This document shows, piece by piece, positions 1-10,615 of a stretch of DNA of 64,000 bases. The stretch's first letter is position 1; every line of letters begins with the position of its first letter. The position numbers and the translations under genes were made by a program. The notes beneath the pieces are model-generated. The model was not told the origin of the DNA. It saw only the letters and a list, made by a program, of their open reading frames with translations, and ran no database searches. The DNA lies in assembly GCA_932294295.1 (NCBI GenBank), contig OW028576.1:24869227-24933226 (forward strand), given 5' to 3'. Origin of the DNA: Alitta virens (taxonomy: Eukaryota > Annelida > Polychaeta > Phyllodocida > Nereididae).

Positions 1-981
1 ACGTGTTAGAACATTACTGACAGTTTCTTTATTTGACTGCACAGCAGCCCATTTCGTTTTGTAAGCAGAAACAAGCATATGACACAAACCAGCACAGGCT
101 CCAGTTAATGCTGCCATTAATCCATGGTAATGATCTTCAATTTTCATTTCATTTCCAATATTGTTGCAACATAGTATATTCTTTAATTTGGGACTATAGT
201 CATAGTGAATTCTTAAATCCCTGAGCATAGTACACATGATGTTACGATCTAAATTACTTTCCTTCTTCCAGCGCAGATTTATATGGAAAAATAACCACAT
301 ATGTTCTAAAGGCGTCATTTTTCTTTGACCAGAACCCTGATTATCCTCCGTATTCCATAGTCCCACCATTTGACCCCACGTACTAATTATGTTTTGTATG
401 GGCAAAGAAGATAGTAAAAAAGTTGTAGAAGGCAAAGCAGCGGTTGTTTCTTGTGCACATTTGATATTTTTAATTTTCTCAACAGCAATGTCCCATAGAT
501 TATCCAAAGAATGGCCAAAATCATCCCCCTCAAGGTGATCATTCATTGTGATGATATCTGTCTCGGTTAACCATATCACTTGAATGAAGCCTTCACTTAT
601 GTCTCTGTTGAAAAATTCACCACTAATGATGATTTCGTTTCTTTTTCTTTGACAACAGTTGAACAACAATATACCAAATGGTATGCTCTGCAAAGATAAC
701 TGGGCTTCGGCCAGTATTGCCTCCAAGATAATAATACCTGTAATGTATTCTGGCAAGTCAGCATGTTTATGTATATAATCTTGACAAGCTATATGAGGCA
801 GCAATAACTTGTAATATTCGTCTGGGGCAGCAGCAGCCCCTTTAGGTGATCTTGCAAATTTGTAAGAGCTTTCCAGGAAAACTGCTGGATGTAGGGAAGT
901 AAATATGGCTCGTCCGAACAATAGATTTTGTAAGAATCTAGTCTGCAGAATATTTTCGCTGTTCTTGCCATCTCCACTCAT
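1..981 (-). CDS. Unrecognised protein, 3' end cut by window edge
   Basis: An open frame runs on the minus strand from an ATG at 981 to base 1 without a stop, about 327 codons, and the gene continues beyond the window. The protein looks globular, with mixed helices and scattered cysteines and histidines, and has an Ala run (GAAAAP) near residue 50. I see no signal peptide and no family motif I can name. It lies downstream of the helicase pseudogene on the same strand, in the compact virus-like block, so I take it as another gene of the same endogenous virus. It could be structural or replicative; the sequence does not decide. Confidence is in the coding call only. Confidence 0.7.
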   Translation of the reverse strand, partial: MSGDGKNSENILQTRFLQNLLFGRAIFTSLHPAVFLESSYKFARSPKGAAAAPDEYYKLLLPHIACQDYIHKHADLPEYITGIIILEAILAEAQLSLQSIPFGILLFNCCQRKRNEIIISGEFFNRDISEGFIQVIWLTETDIITMNDHLEGDDFGHSLDNLWDIAVEKIKNIKCAQETTAALPSTTFLLSSLPIQNIISTWGQMVGLWNTEDNQGSGQRKMTPLEHMWLFFHINLRWKKESNLDRNIMCTMLRDLRIHYDYSPKLKNILCCNNIGNEMKIEDHYHGLMAALTGACAGLCHMLVSAYKTKWAAVQSNKETVSNVLTR

Positions 982-1118
982 GCTTCATGTGTATAGTGTT
1001 GTCACTATATGTTCGAACGAAGCAGTGTGTTCAAATCCATGGAACAGGGTATATGAATAATGCATGCCCCGCACACCTCCTCCCCCCCCCTTCATGGGGG
1101 TGGCCACTTACATTTCTT

Positions 1119-3063
1119 TTATGGCCAATCCAGTTCGTGGCTGTTCTCTGCTACTAAGTGAAGTCTATCTATTTGAATAAGTTCTATTAATGGATCGTAT
1201 ACCAATGTCGTGTAGGCGAGTTTCCATTGCTGAATTTCATTTTTACAGTTACTGTGAACCTCCATACATTTTTCAATATCATGTATTATGTCCTTATAGC
1301 AGGCATCTGCCAATCTTTTTAAACAGACCGGTTTCTGACCAACATGTGTGATAAGATCGGGTAAGGAAAGATACTCGAAAAATTCTGGTTCACTGAAGCA
1401 CCTCCCTACTCCCAAGCCCTTTTCGTTGCTGTCTTTTCATCACCAAATCTAACATTTATTATTTTTACTATATCTTGAAGCTCATGATAAGTTATGAGTT
1501 TTTCTGCTTTGGTGGATGCCACACTGCTCAGATTGTGTGGGACTAGATCTCTTTCAAGGGTGTTGTTCTTAAGAACTAAAGAATCCAAAGCCACACTCCA
1601 AGCTTTTCCCTTTTTGATGCTAGTGTCAGTATTATATAGCGTCATTGCGATTTCCTTTAAAGAGACTTTTAAACCAAGAAGAGAATAATTTTTGTTACCA
1701 ATGTATTCATCCAGATAAGTAGACAAAACTCCCCTAGTTACCTTTAGAGGCCGAAATTTCACATCGAGCAATTCTTTGATTATTTTTATAATCTGGAAAG
1801 CAGCGCAAACTTTTTCACTCGAATCCGTATGTTTAACTCTGGTTAACAAATCGCGCTGAATAATTTTCCAATTTCGCTTGTAAAATGGTATTCTTTCCAA
1901 AATTTAGGGTCTGTGGCATGCGCGATTTCGTCATTGATATCCCCATCTAAGCAATGCACATAAAACCTTTCCTCTAATTGTTGGACCACTTCTCCGGTAA
2001 AAAAGCGTCTTTGTAAAGTATTGTTGTAATTACCATATAACCCATATGGTGACTCGTTGGATAATATTATAATTTGTACATCCCTTCTAGGATTAAACGA
2101 TTCACCATAATGTTTACGGTTCAGTTTAACAGATTGTGCGCAACCACCTGTCAAATTCTTCAAAATTTGTAACTTGAGTCTGTTTTCGTGACCGTATTCA
2201 TCCATGATTAAAAATTGTGCTGTTTCTGAGTTGCCCGTCCAGTTGTTAAGATCCCCGACAAATTCGGCATTGTGTTGTTCGCAAAACAGCTGTAAACTGT
2301 AGGATTTACCATAATTAGGGTGGTGAGAATATATCCAGTAATGTTTCTTTTTAACATTTAAAACATTTTTGGTGCTTATAATTGTTACTCTGTATAAATT
2401 AGAGTCTTCAGCAATATCATATGCATTTGTTGCAGGATTGAATTTTCTTTTTTCAAAATCTATGATGTGATACTGGCCAGTTTCCAGATCTTTTTTCTTT
2501 TGTTTGACAGAGTCTTGATCTTCAAGTGTTGAAATTTGGTGATTCAATGATACATCATAGTCTCCCTGCTGGATAAAATTATGTTTTTTTGGAAAACTAC
2601 TCATCTTGGAGATTTTACTAGCAATGTTTTCTTGTGCAAAAGTCTCTCCTGAAGTAAAGAGAACTTTTGTCTCACATCCATCAGGAAAATATTGCTTTCA
2701 ACCAACAAAAGTGGAGTTTGAGTGAGAGACTCGTTTTGGACAAACAGTAAGAGATAATATATCTTGCAGTGTTTTGCATCCACTATTTAATTTAATGGGT
2801 TGTTCACTATTAAAAAGTAAATTTCCATCGTGTAGTAAAATTGTTGAGACTTTTCTTTTTTTAATGAAATTGGTCAGTTTTTCCCCAATACTTGAAGAAT
2901 CCACATCTTGTTGATTTAACTGTACATGAATATTTCTAGCGCAAATAGGGCTCTCCTCTGACTGGCATTGTACCAGATCCATGTGCACCTCTTGTCTCTG
3001 CGAGCCACAAATGAAATAAATTCTGTGTACATGCCCTAACAAGGATTCATTGCAGACCATCAT
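1119..3063 (-). pseudogene. SF3-type helicase, broken by frameshifts
   Basis: Five minus-strand pieces follow one another in changing frames: from 3063, a short bridge at 2783-2601, 2604-1843, about 1900-1406 and 1415-1119. The 253-residue piece (2604-1843) carries an SF3 helicase core: Walker A HPNYGKS near residues 95-101, Walker B FLIMDE near 131-136, motif C IIILSN near 178-183, then an RR pair as candidate arginine finger. Replication helicases of many small and large DNA viruses have this fold. The shifts near 2.7 kb, 1.88 kb and 1.42 kb, with hydrophilic sequence resuming in the new frame each time, indicate one decayed gene. Introns are a less likely alternative, because the overlapping frames carry no GT-AG pairs that I found. 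The first 84 codons recur twice to the right inside duplicated units. Confidence 0.7.
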
Positions 3064-3169
3064 TGATATTTTTGTGTGTTAATTTCATAACACATTATTG
3101 AACCGCTGGGTCCCGGGGAAAGTAAGAAGTATTACTTCTGATGAAACTCTTTGGCCAAGGTTTCTCCTT

Positions 3170-4365
3170 TGTCGAACAAGAGTGCAATTAGTCTATTATG
3201 TACCGTTTATACATCACTGTTAAAATTATTGTAAATAAAGAATGTTTGTAAAAAATATATCTATTTGTTTGCTTTTTGTTGTTGTGAAGGGAAATTGGGT
3301 TCATACTAAGGACACATATTCACAAGACCAGTCCAAATAAATTAATCCAGGCATAAGTCAGAGTTTTATTGTATGTGTGTTATTGTTTAACGCCTAATCA
3401 GAACCTCAGTGGGTTATGTAGAGGCTCGCTAGGTTAAGATTAATTATCTATATTTGGTGGTAGAAACCAGAAGCATGTAAAAAAATTGTCTGCCTTGGAT
3501 ATCTTGTGAAGAGATGTTTTAAGGTAGTAGCTTCAAACAAAGTCTTTTAATGCATTGTAATTGGATGCAATCTAATAAAAATAAGTTTGATTTTAAGGGG
3601 GCACCGACAACTCTGGCATACCGGTGCCAGTTCACTGACTAAATGGTGTAAATGGTAAGTTTTGAATGTCCTATGAGGCATATGTGATATATTCCTTGAC
3701 ATAGTTTTATTAATAGAGACATTTTTTGAGTGACAGTGCTGAAAAATCACAAGCTATGAATGCTGTAGTGGGCTTCTCGGTTGACACAAGTTTGCATAAA
3801 ATATAGGTTTATACCAGAATGAAAAAACAGGTTCTTGTATATGATGTAATCTGAGTTGCTAACATATCAGCGTCATAATAGAAATAGATAATCACCCCTG
3901 GTAGGTGGCGCCCTTTTACATTTAATGCATATAAAAGACTGATAAACATAGCGAGCAACATATTGTCAGAGTGCCCGTGTGTGAGCTGACAATACAGGGA
4001 CAGATATCGTTAGTATTTGACAGTACATTTACTGTAATACACCCTCTGTGTGCATTCTGACACCATTGATGAACTGCATAGGAAAAGTGTGCTATTCAAT
4101 TACCCTTACTTATGTGAGGAGATCAACTTTGTGCCATTGTTATTTGCAGTTTTTGAGAGGAAACTTGTCGATGAAAATACAGTAAGATTTCTGTTACAAC
4201 CACAGAGGCAAGCAACTGACGATCTACTATATATGTTGATGCGTAGAGGACCTCATGCTTGGGAGGAGCTTCTGTCAAGTCTGTCAGCCATAGGCCAGCG
4301 ACACATTTTTGAGCGATTGTCGGAAACTGCTCATATTATTGCAAAAAATGAAGACATAAGCTTGG
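3170..4365. repeat. Inverted partial copy of the CARD-gene unit
   Basis: This segment is the reverse complement of unit sequence found at about 7.73-9.00 kb. It starts exactly at the unit breakpoint (ctttgtcgaacaag) and ends inside the first CARD. It lacks about 65 bases present near 8.27-8.34 kb. A direct repeat of about 85 bases (ttaatttcataacacatta ... ggtttctcctt) lies on both sides, at about 3081-3168 and 4368-4455. Apart from the CARD fragment and its TATA box at 3930, it holds no gene I support. Confidence 0.85.
3930..3937 (+). promoter_or_regulatory. TATA box of the inverted CARD fragment
   Basis: TATAAAAG lies about 135 bases before the CARD fragment's ATG at 4065. It is the inverted equivalent of the TATA boxes in front of the complete copies. 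A TCAGAG start-like site follows about 40 bases downstream. Confidence 0.5.
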
Positions 4366-4388
4366 CGTATTTCATAACACATTATTGA
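4065..4388 (+). pseudogene. Truncated CARD gene (first CARD only)
   Basis: From the ATG at 4065 the frame encodes the first CARD almost identically to the copies at 7.3 and 9.8 kb (QATDDLLYMLMRRGPHAW, then IGQRHIFERL). The match stops after the residues KNEDISLA, where the inversion breakpoint joins unrelated sequence and a stop follows five codons later. The second CARD is missing. A TATA box is kept upstream, so a short single-CARD protein could still be made, but the structure is that of a rearrangement by-product. Confidence 0.75.
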
Positions 4389-4891
4389 ACCGCTGGGTCC
4401 CGGGGAAAGTATGAAGTATTACTTCTGATGAAACTCTTTGGCCAAGGTTTCTCCTTCAGGAAAAGTGATTAAAGACTACACACAATGAAATGCAGTTTGG
4501 GCAGAATTTATTTCTAATAACACAAAAAGAAATGCGCGCACAAAACATAAGCAAACAGTTCGATATACAAAGTGATACATATATAAAACTTAAGTAAAGT
4601 TTTAAGGATACATTATAAAGTTTAAGTCACTGCAGTTCACCAAGCAAAGTTGTTTCGATTAAGGTGCTGGAAGGATTGGAGGGGGTAAAAGTTGTCCTGA
4701 CGTAAATAAATGTGTTGCTGCTGCTGCGAACGAAGCGATGCAAAGATGGGCAGGGGACGCCAATTAAGCAGATTAGCGGGTAGATTAGCTGGGAGCGCTG
4801 GAGTAGGTCTCTAAACATTAACAATCCAGAAATGATACGTTGACAACATCATAAACGCGAAGAATCCGACCTTATAACGTGTCTCTTATTC

Positions 4892-5587
4892 TCAATCCCA
4901 TAACTCTTCTTCTTCCAGATGAAATCCCAATTCAGACACACTGACATCTGGATTGTCTTTGTATATCTCTTCTGTCTCCCTTAATCGGCGTACCACTTCA
5001 TTCTTATTGATTGCTTCCAAGCTTGACAAGAATTCTGACCATACATTTGGACCTGCGCGTTTCACGTGACACACAAGTTCAAAACATGTTTTCATGGATA
5101 CATTTTCTGTTGATGAAATATCAATAATCCAATTTTCTTTAACCACACCTTTTCCGATTAAAGTATAACACAATTGTTTCAGGCATGGTGTAAGTTGTTC
5201 CATCAGGTATGTCATGTTCAGCTGCAAACATTCCTTGTGGATCTTTCCCAGGCGGTATGGCTTTTCCAAACATTCTTCAAAATCCGCTTTGCTTATGTCT
5301 TCATTTTTTGCAATAATATGAGCAGTTTCCCACAATCGCTCAAAAATGTGTCGCTGGCCTATGGCTGACAGACTTGACAGAAGCTCTTCCCAAGCATGAG
5401 GTCCTCTTTGCACCAAAATGTCTAGTAGATCGTGAGTTGCTTGCTCCTCTGGTTGTAACAGAAGTCTTACTGTATTTTCATCGACAAGTTTCCTCTCAAA
5501 AACTGCAAATAACAATGGCACTATGTTTATCTCCTCACATAAATAAGAGATATTTATTCGCACACTTTTCCTATGCAGTTTATCCAT
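4892..5587 (-). CDS. Tandem-CARD protein, copy A
   Basis: The protein has 231 residues from the ATG at 5587; a frame start at 5602 would need GTG. Residues about 1-85 form one caspase-recruitment domain with the CARD signature QA-x2-LLD-x2-V-x-RGPHAWEELLSSL-x3-GQ. Residues about 115-205 form a second, more divergent one (FELVCHVKRAGPNVW, then FLSSLEAI). The tail is acidic and ends EEEELWD. CARDs pair with CARDs of caspases and adaptors in apoptosome, inflammasome and RIG-I-like signalling; CARD-only viral proteins are known in ranaviruses. With no enzymatic domain, a decoy that modulates host cell-death or innate signalling is the natural inference. A TATA box lies at 5713-5720. This copy differs from the other two at many residues, so it is the older branch. 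Confidence 0.85.
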   Translation of the reverse strand: MDKLHRKSVRINISYLCEEINIVPLLFAVFERKLVDENTVRLLLQPEEQATHDLLDILVQRGPHAWEELLSSLSAIGQRHIFERLWETAHIIAKNEDISKADFEECLEKPYRLGKIHKECLQLNMTYLMEQLTPCLKQLCYTLIGKGVVKENWIIDISSTENVSMKTCFELVCHVKRAGPNVWSEFLSSLEAINKNEVVRRLRETEEIYKDNPDVSVSELGFHLEEEELWD

Positions 5588-5712
5588 GGTGTCAGAATGC
5601 ACAAAGGCGGTTTTACAGTAAATTTACTGTCAAATACCAACGATATTTGTCCCTGTATTGTCAGCTCACACACGGGCACTCTGACAATATGTTGCTCAAT
5701 ATGTTTATCAGT

Positions 5713-5720
5713 CTTTTATA
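5713..5720 (-). promoter_or_regulatory. TATA box for CARD copy A
   Basis: On the minus strand this reads TATAAAAG, about 125 bases before the ATG at 5587. A TTGTCAGAG start-like motif lies about 35-40 bases downstream. The same block is conserved in copies B and C. Confidence 0.55.
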
Positions 5721-6482
5721 TGCATTAAATGCAAAAGGGCGCCACCTACCAGTGGTGATTATTTATTTCTATTATGACGCTGATATTTTAGCAACTCAGA
5801 TTACATCATATACAAAAGAACACTTGTGTGATACTATTTTCCAAGAGTATGACAACCCAAAAGAACCAGTTTAAACCATTATTTTATTCTGGTATAAACC
5901 TATATTTTATGCAAACTTGTGTCAACCGAGAAGCCCACTATAGCATTCATAGCCTTTGATTTTTCAGCACTGTCACTCACAAAATGTCTCTATTAATAAA
6001 ACTATGTCAAGGAATATATCACATATGCCTCATAGGACATTCAAAACTTACCATTTACACCTTTTAGTCAGTGAACTGGCACCGGTTTGCCAGAGTTGTC
6101 GGTGCCCCCTTAAAATCAAACATATTTTTATTAGATTGCATCCAATTACAATGCATTAAAAGACTTTGTTTGAAGCTACTACCTTTAAACATCTCCTCAC
6201 AAGATATCCAAGGCAGACAATTTTTTTACATGCTTCTGGTTTCTACCACCAAATATAGATAATTAATCTTAACCTAGCGAGCCTCTACATAACCCACTGA
6301 GGTTCTGATTAGGCGCTAAACAATAACACACACACAATAAAACTCTGACTTATGCCTGGATTAATTTATTTGGACTGGTCTTGTGAATATGTGTCCTTAG
6401 TATGAACCCAATTTTCCTTCACAACAACAAAAAGCAAACAAATATATATATTTTTTACAAACATTCTTTATTTACAATAATT

Positions 6483-6785
6483 TTAACAGTGATGTATAAA
6501 TGGTACATAATAGACTAATTGCACTCTTGTTCGACAAAGTAAATTTTCATCATGTAGTAAAATTGTTGAGACTTTTCTTTTTTTAATGAAATTGGTCAGT
6601 TTTTCCCCAATACTTGAAGAATCCACATCTTGTTGATTTAACTGTACATGAATATTTCTAGCGCAAATAGGGCTCTCCTCTGACTGGCATTGTACCACAT
6701 CCATGTGCACCTCTTGTCTCTGCGAGCCACAAATGAAATAAATTCTGTGTACATGCCCTAACAAGGATTCATTGCAGACCATCAT
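6483..6785 (-). pseudogene. Duplicated 5' fragment of the helicase gene (unit B border)
   Basis: From ATGATG at 6785 the first 84 codons match the start of the helicase pseudogene at 3063 (MMVCNESLLGHVHRIYFIC). After the unit breakpoint near 6537 the frame reads about 16 unrelated residues and stops. It is a by-product of duplicating a unit whose border lies inside the helicase gene. Confidence 0.75.
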
Positions 6786-7326
6786 TGATATTTTTGTGTG
6801 TTAATTTCATAACACATTATTGAACCGCTGGGTCCCGGGGAAAGTAAGAAGTATTACTTCTGATGAAACTCTTTGGCCAAGGTTTCTCCTTCAGGAAAAG
6901 TGATTAAAGACTACACACAATGAAATGCAGTTTGGGCAGAAGTTATTTCTAATAACACAAAAAGAAATGCGCGCACAAAACATAAGCAAACAGTTCGATA
7001 TACAAAGTGATACATATATAAAACTTAAGTAAAGTTTTAAGGCTACATTATAAAGTTTAAGTCACTGCAGTTCACCAAGCAAAGTTGTTTCGATTAAGGT
7101 GCTGGAGGGATTGGAGGGGGTAAAAGTTGTCCTGACGTAAATAAACGTGTTGCTGCTGCTGCGAACGAAGCGATGCAGAGATGGGCAGGGGACGCCAATT
7201 AAGCAGATTAGCGGGTAGATTAGCTAGGAGCGCTGGAGTAGGTCTCTAAACATTAACAATCCAGAAATGATACGTTGACAACATCATAAACGCGAAGAAT
7301 CCAACCTTATAACGTGTCTCTTATTC

Positions 7327-8023
7327 TCAATCCCATAACTCTTCTTCTTCCAGACGAAATCCCAATTCAGACACACGGACATCTGGATTGTCTTTGTATA
7401 TCTCCTCTGTCTCCCTTAATCGGCGTACCACTTCATTCTTATTGATTGCTTCCAAGCTTGACAAGAATCCTGACCATACATTTGGACCTGCGCGTTTCAC
7501 GTGACACACAAGTTCAAAACATGTTTTCATGGATACATTTTCTGTTGATGAAATATCAATAATCCAATTTTCTTTAACCACACCTTTTCCGATTAAAGTA
7601 TAACACAATTGTTTCAGGCATGGTGTAAGTTGTTCCATCAGGTATGTCATGTTCAGCCGCAAACATTCCTTGTGGAACTTTTCCAGGCAGTATGGCTTTT
7701 CCAAACATTTTTTTAAAATCCACCAAGCTTATGTCTTCATTTTTTGCAATAATATGAGCAGTTTCCGACAATCGCTCAAAAATGTGTCGCTGGCCTATGG
7801 CTGACAGACTTGACAGAAGCTCCTCCCAAGCATGAGGTCCTCTACGCATCAACATATATAGTAGATCGTCAGTTGCTTGCCTCTGTGGTTGTAACAGAAA
7901 TCTTACTGTATTTTCATCGACAAGTTTCCTCTCAAAAACTGCAAATAACAATGGCACAAAGTTGATCTCCTCACATAAGTAAGGGTAATTGAATAGCACA
8001 CTTTTCCTATGCAGTTCATCCAT
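7327..8023 (-). pseudogene. Tandem-CARD gene, copy B, frameshifted
   Basis: The sequence is nearly identical to copy C, but a T run at about 7708-7714 has seven T where copy C has six. The extra base shifts the frame after residue ~105, so the first CARD is intact and the second lies in another frame. The product would be a single CARD with a short unrelated tail. A homopolymer length error in the assembly would look the same, so the break needs read-level checking. The TATA box at 8151-8158 is retained. Confidence 0.8.
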
Positions 8024-8150
8024 GGTGTCAGAATGCACACAGAGGGTGTATTACAGTAAATTTACTGTCAAATACTAACCATATTTGTCCCTGTATTGTC
8101 AGCTCACACACGGGCACTCTGACAATATGTTGCTCGCTATGTTTATCAGT

Positions 8151-8158
8151 CTTTTATA
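8151..8158 (-). promoter_or_regulatory. TATA box for CARD copy B
   Basis: TATAAAAG on the minus strand, about 130 bases before the ATG at 8023, in the same context as copies A and C. Confidence 0.55.
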
Positions 8159-8940
8159 TGCATTAAATGTAAAAGGGCGCCACCTACCAGTGGTGATTAT
8201 TTATTTCTATTATGACGCTGATATGTTAGCATCTCAGATTACATCATATACAAGAACCTGTTTTTTCCCACAAAAGAACACTTGTGTGATGCTTTTTTCC
8301 AAGAGTATAACAACCCAAAAGAACCAGTTTAAACCATTATTTCATTCTGGTATAAACCTATATTTTATGCAAACTTGTGTCAACCGAGAAGCCCACTATA
8401 GCATTCATAGCTTGTGATTTTTCAGCACTGTCACTCACAAAATGTCTCTATTAATAAAACTATGTCAAGGAATATATCACATATGCCTCATAGGACATTC
8501 AAAACTTACCATTTACACCATTTAGTCAGTGAACTGGCACCGGTATGCCAGAGTTGTCGGTGCCCCCTTACAATCAAACATATTTTTATTAGATTGCATC
8601 CAATTACAATGCATTAAAAGACTTTGTTTGAAGCTACTACCTTAAAACATCTCTTCACAAGATATCCAAGGCAGACAATTTTTTTACATGCTTCTGATTT
8701 CTACCACCAAATATAGATAATTAATCTTAACCTAGCGAGCCTCTACATAACCCACTGAGGTTCTGATTAGGCGTTAAACAATAACACACACACAATAAAA
8801 CTCTGACTTATGCCTGGATTAATTTATTTGGACTGGTCTTGTGAATATGTGTCCTTAGTATGAACCCAATTTCCCTTCACAACAACAAAAAGCAAACAAA
8901 TAGATATATTTTTTACATACATTCTTTATTTACAATAATT

Positions 8941-9243
8941 TTAACAGTGATGTATAAATGGTACATAATAGACTAATTGCACTCTTGTTCGACAAAGTAA
9001 ATTTCCATCGTGTAGTAAAATTGTTGAGACTTTTCTTTTTTTAATGAAATTGGTCAGTTTTTCCCCAATACTTGAAGAATCCACATCTTGTTGATTTAGC
9101 TGTACATGAATATTTCTAGCGCAAATAGGGCTCTCCTCTGACTGGCATTGTACCACATCCATGTGCACCTCTTGTCTCTGCGAGCCACAAATGAAATAAA
9201 TTCTGTGTACATGCCCTAACAAGGATTCATTGCAGACCATCAT
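8941..9243 (-). pseudogene. Duplicated 5' fragment of the helicase gene (unit C border)
   Basis: This second copy of the first 84 helicase codons starts at ATGATG (9243), breaks off at the unit border near 8995, and is followed by the same short unrelated tail as the fragment at 6483-6785. It differs from that fragment by only a few bases. Confidence 0.75.
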
Positions 9244-9784
9244 TGATATTTTTGTGTGTTAATTTCATAACACATTATTGAACCGCTGGGTCCCGGGGAA
9301 AGTAAGAAGTATTACTTCTGATGAAACTCTTTGGCCAAGGTTTCTCCTTCAGGAAAAGTGATTAAAGACTACACACAATGAAATGCAGTTTGGGTAGAAT
9401 TTATTTCTAATAACACAAAAATAAATGCGCGCACAAAACATAAGCAAACAGTTTGATATACAAAGTGATACATATATAAAACTTAAGTAAAGTTTTAAGG
9501 CCACATTATAAAGTTTAAGTCACTGCAGTTCACCAAGCAAAGTTGTTTCGATAAAGGTGCTGGAGGGATTGGAGGGGGTAAAAGTTGTCCTGACGTAAAT
9601 AAACGTGTTGCTGCTGCTGCGAACGAAGCGATGCAGAGATGGGCAGGGGACGCCAATTAAGCAGATTAGTGGGTAGATTAGCTAGGAGCGCTGGAGTAGG
9701 TCTCTAAACATTAACAATCCAGAAATGATATGTTGACAACATCATAAACGCGAAGAATCCAACCTTATGACGTGTCTCTTATTC

Positions 9785-10480
9785 TCAATCCCATAACTCT
9801 TCTTCTTCCAGACGAAATCCCAATTCAGACACACGGACATCTGGATTGTCTTTGTATATCTCCTCTGTCTCCCTTAATCGGCGTACCACTTCATTCTTAT
9901 TGATTGCTTCCAAGCTTGACAAGAATCCTGACCATACATTTGGACCTGCGCGTTTCACGTGACACACAAGTTCAAAACATGTTTTCATGGATACATTTTC
10001 TGTTGATGAAATATCAATAATCCAATTTTCTTTAACCACACCTTTTCCGATTAAAGTATAACACAATTGTTTCAGGCATGGTGTAAGTTGTTCCATCAGG
10101 TATGTCATGTTCAGCCGCAAACATTCCTTGTGGAACTTTTCCAGGCAGTATGGCTTTTCCAAACATTTTTTAAAATCCGCCAAGCTTATGTCTTCATTTT
10201 TTGCAATAATATGAGCAGTTTCCGACAATCGCTCAAAAATGTGTTGCTGGCCTATGGCTGACAGACTTGACAGAAGCTCCTCCCAAGCATGAGGTCCTCT
10301 ACGCATCAACATATATAGTAGATCGTCAGTTGCTTGCCTCTGTGGTTGTAACAAAAATCTTACTCTATTTTCATCGACAAGTTTCCTCTCAAAAACTGCA
10401 AATAACAATGGCACAAAGTTGATCTCCTCACATAAGTAAGGGTAATTGAATAGCACACTTTTCCTATGCAGTTCATCCAT
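9785..10480 (-). CDS. Tandem-CARD protein, copy C
   Basis: The 231-residue frame from the ATG at 10480 is intact. Two CARDs lie at about residues 1-85 and 115-205, separated by a linker that begins KNEDISLADFKKCLEKPY, and the C-terminus is acidic. This is the intact member of the young B/C pair. Position, strand and promoter match copy B. Function by family: homotypic CARD binding, so a probable modulator of host death-fold signalling; the actual partner cannot be read from sequence. The helicase fragment and NTase gene alongside place it in the virus-like block, and amplification suggests selection for dosage or diversity. Confidence 0.87.
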   Translation of the reverse strand: MDELHRKSVLFNYPYLCEEINFVPLLFAVFERKLVDENRVRFLLQPQRQATDDLLYMLMRRGPHAWEELLSSLSAIGQQHIFERLSETAHIIAKNEDISLADFKKCLEKPYCLEKFHKECLRLNMTYLMEQLTPCLKQLCYTLIGKGVVKENWIIDISSTENVSMKTCFELVCHVKRAGPNVWSGFLSSLEAINKNEVVRRLRETEEIYKDNPDVRVSELGFRLEEEELWD

Positions 10481-10607
10481 GGTGTCAGAATGCACACAGA
10501 GGGCGTATTACAGTAAATTTACTGTCAAATACTAACAATATTTATCCCTGTATTGTCAGCTCACACACGGGCACTCTGACAATATGTTGCTCGCTATGTT
10601 TATCAGT

Positions 10608-10615
10608 CTTTTATA
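10608..10615 (-). promoter_or_regulatory. TATA box for CARD copy C
   Basis: TATAAAAG on the minus strand, about 130 bases before the ATG at 10480, followed by the TTGTCAGAG motif shared by all copies. Confidence 0.55.

Larger units (their letters stand above)
4366..6537. repeat. CARD-gene unit A (direct orientation)
   Basis: This is the first direct copy of the amplified unit. In plus-strand order it holds the conserved leader-like stretch, a 440-base spacer (4450-4890), the minus-strand CARD-CARD gene, its TATA region, and an AT-rich stretch to the start of unit B at 6538. It is the most diverged copy. The spacer holds AATAAA on the minus strand near 4508, a plausible polyadenylation signal for the CARD gene. 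Confidence 0.8.
6538..8995. repeat. CARD-gene unit B, 2,458 bases
   Basis: This is a complete direct unit. In plus-strand order it holds the helicase 5' fragment, a spacer, the CARD-CARD gene (minus strand), the TATA region and an AT-rich tail up to the same breakpoint sequence. It is nearly identical to unit C; differences are mainly single bases and homopolymer lengths, so the duplication is recent. The spacers 6786-7326 and 8039-8940 hold no gene I support. Confidence 0.85.

Noticed and set aside
8085..8417. Plus-strand frame across the CARD promoter region
   Set aside because: It covers the TATA region of the opposite gene, lacks an ATG at its start and is broken in other copies.
8414..8617. 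A 67-codon plus-strand frame conserved in each CARD unit (also 5956, 10871, and inverted at 3547)
   Set aside because: It starts at GTG or TTG, and its conservation is explained by recent duplication of the DNA. No codon-level constraint visible.
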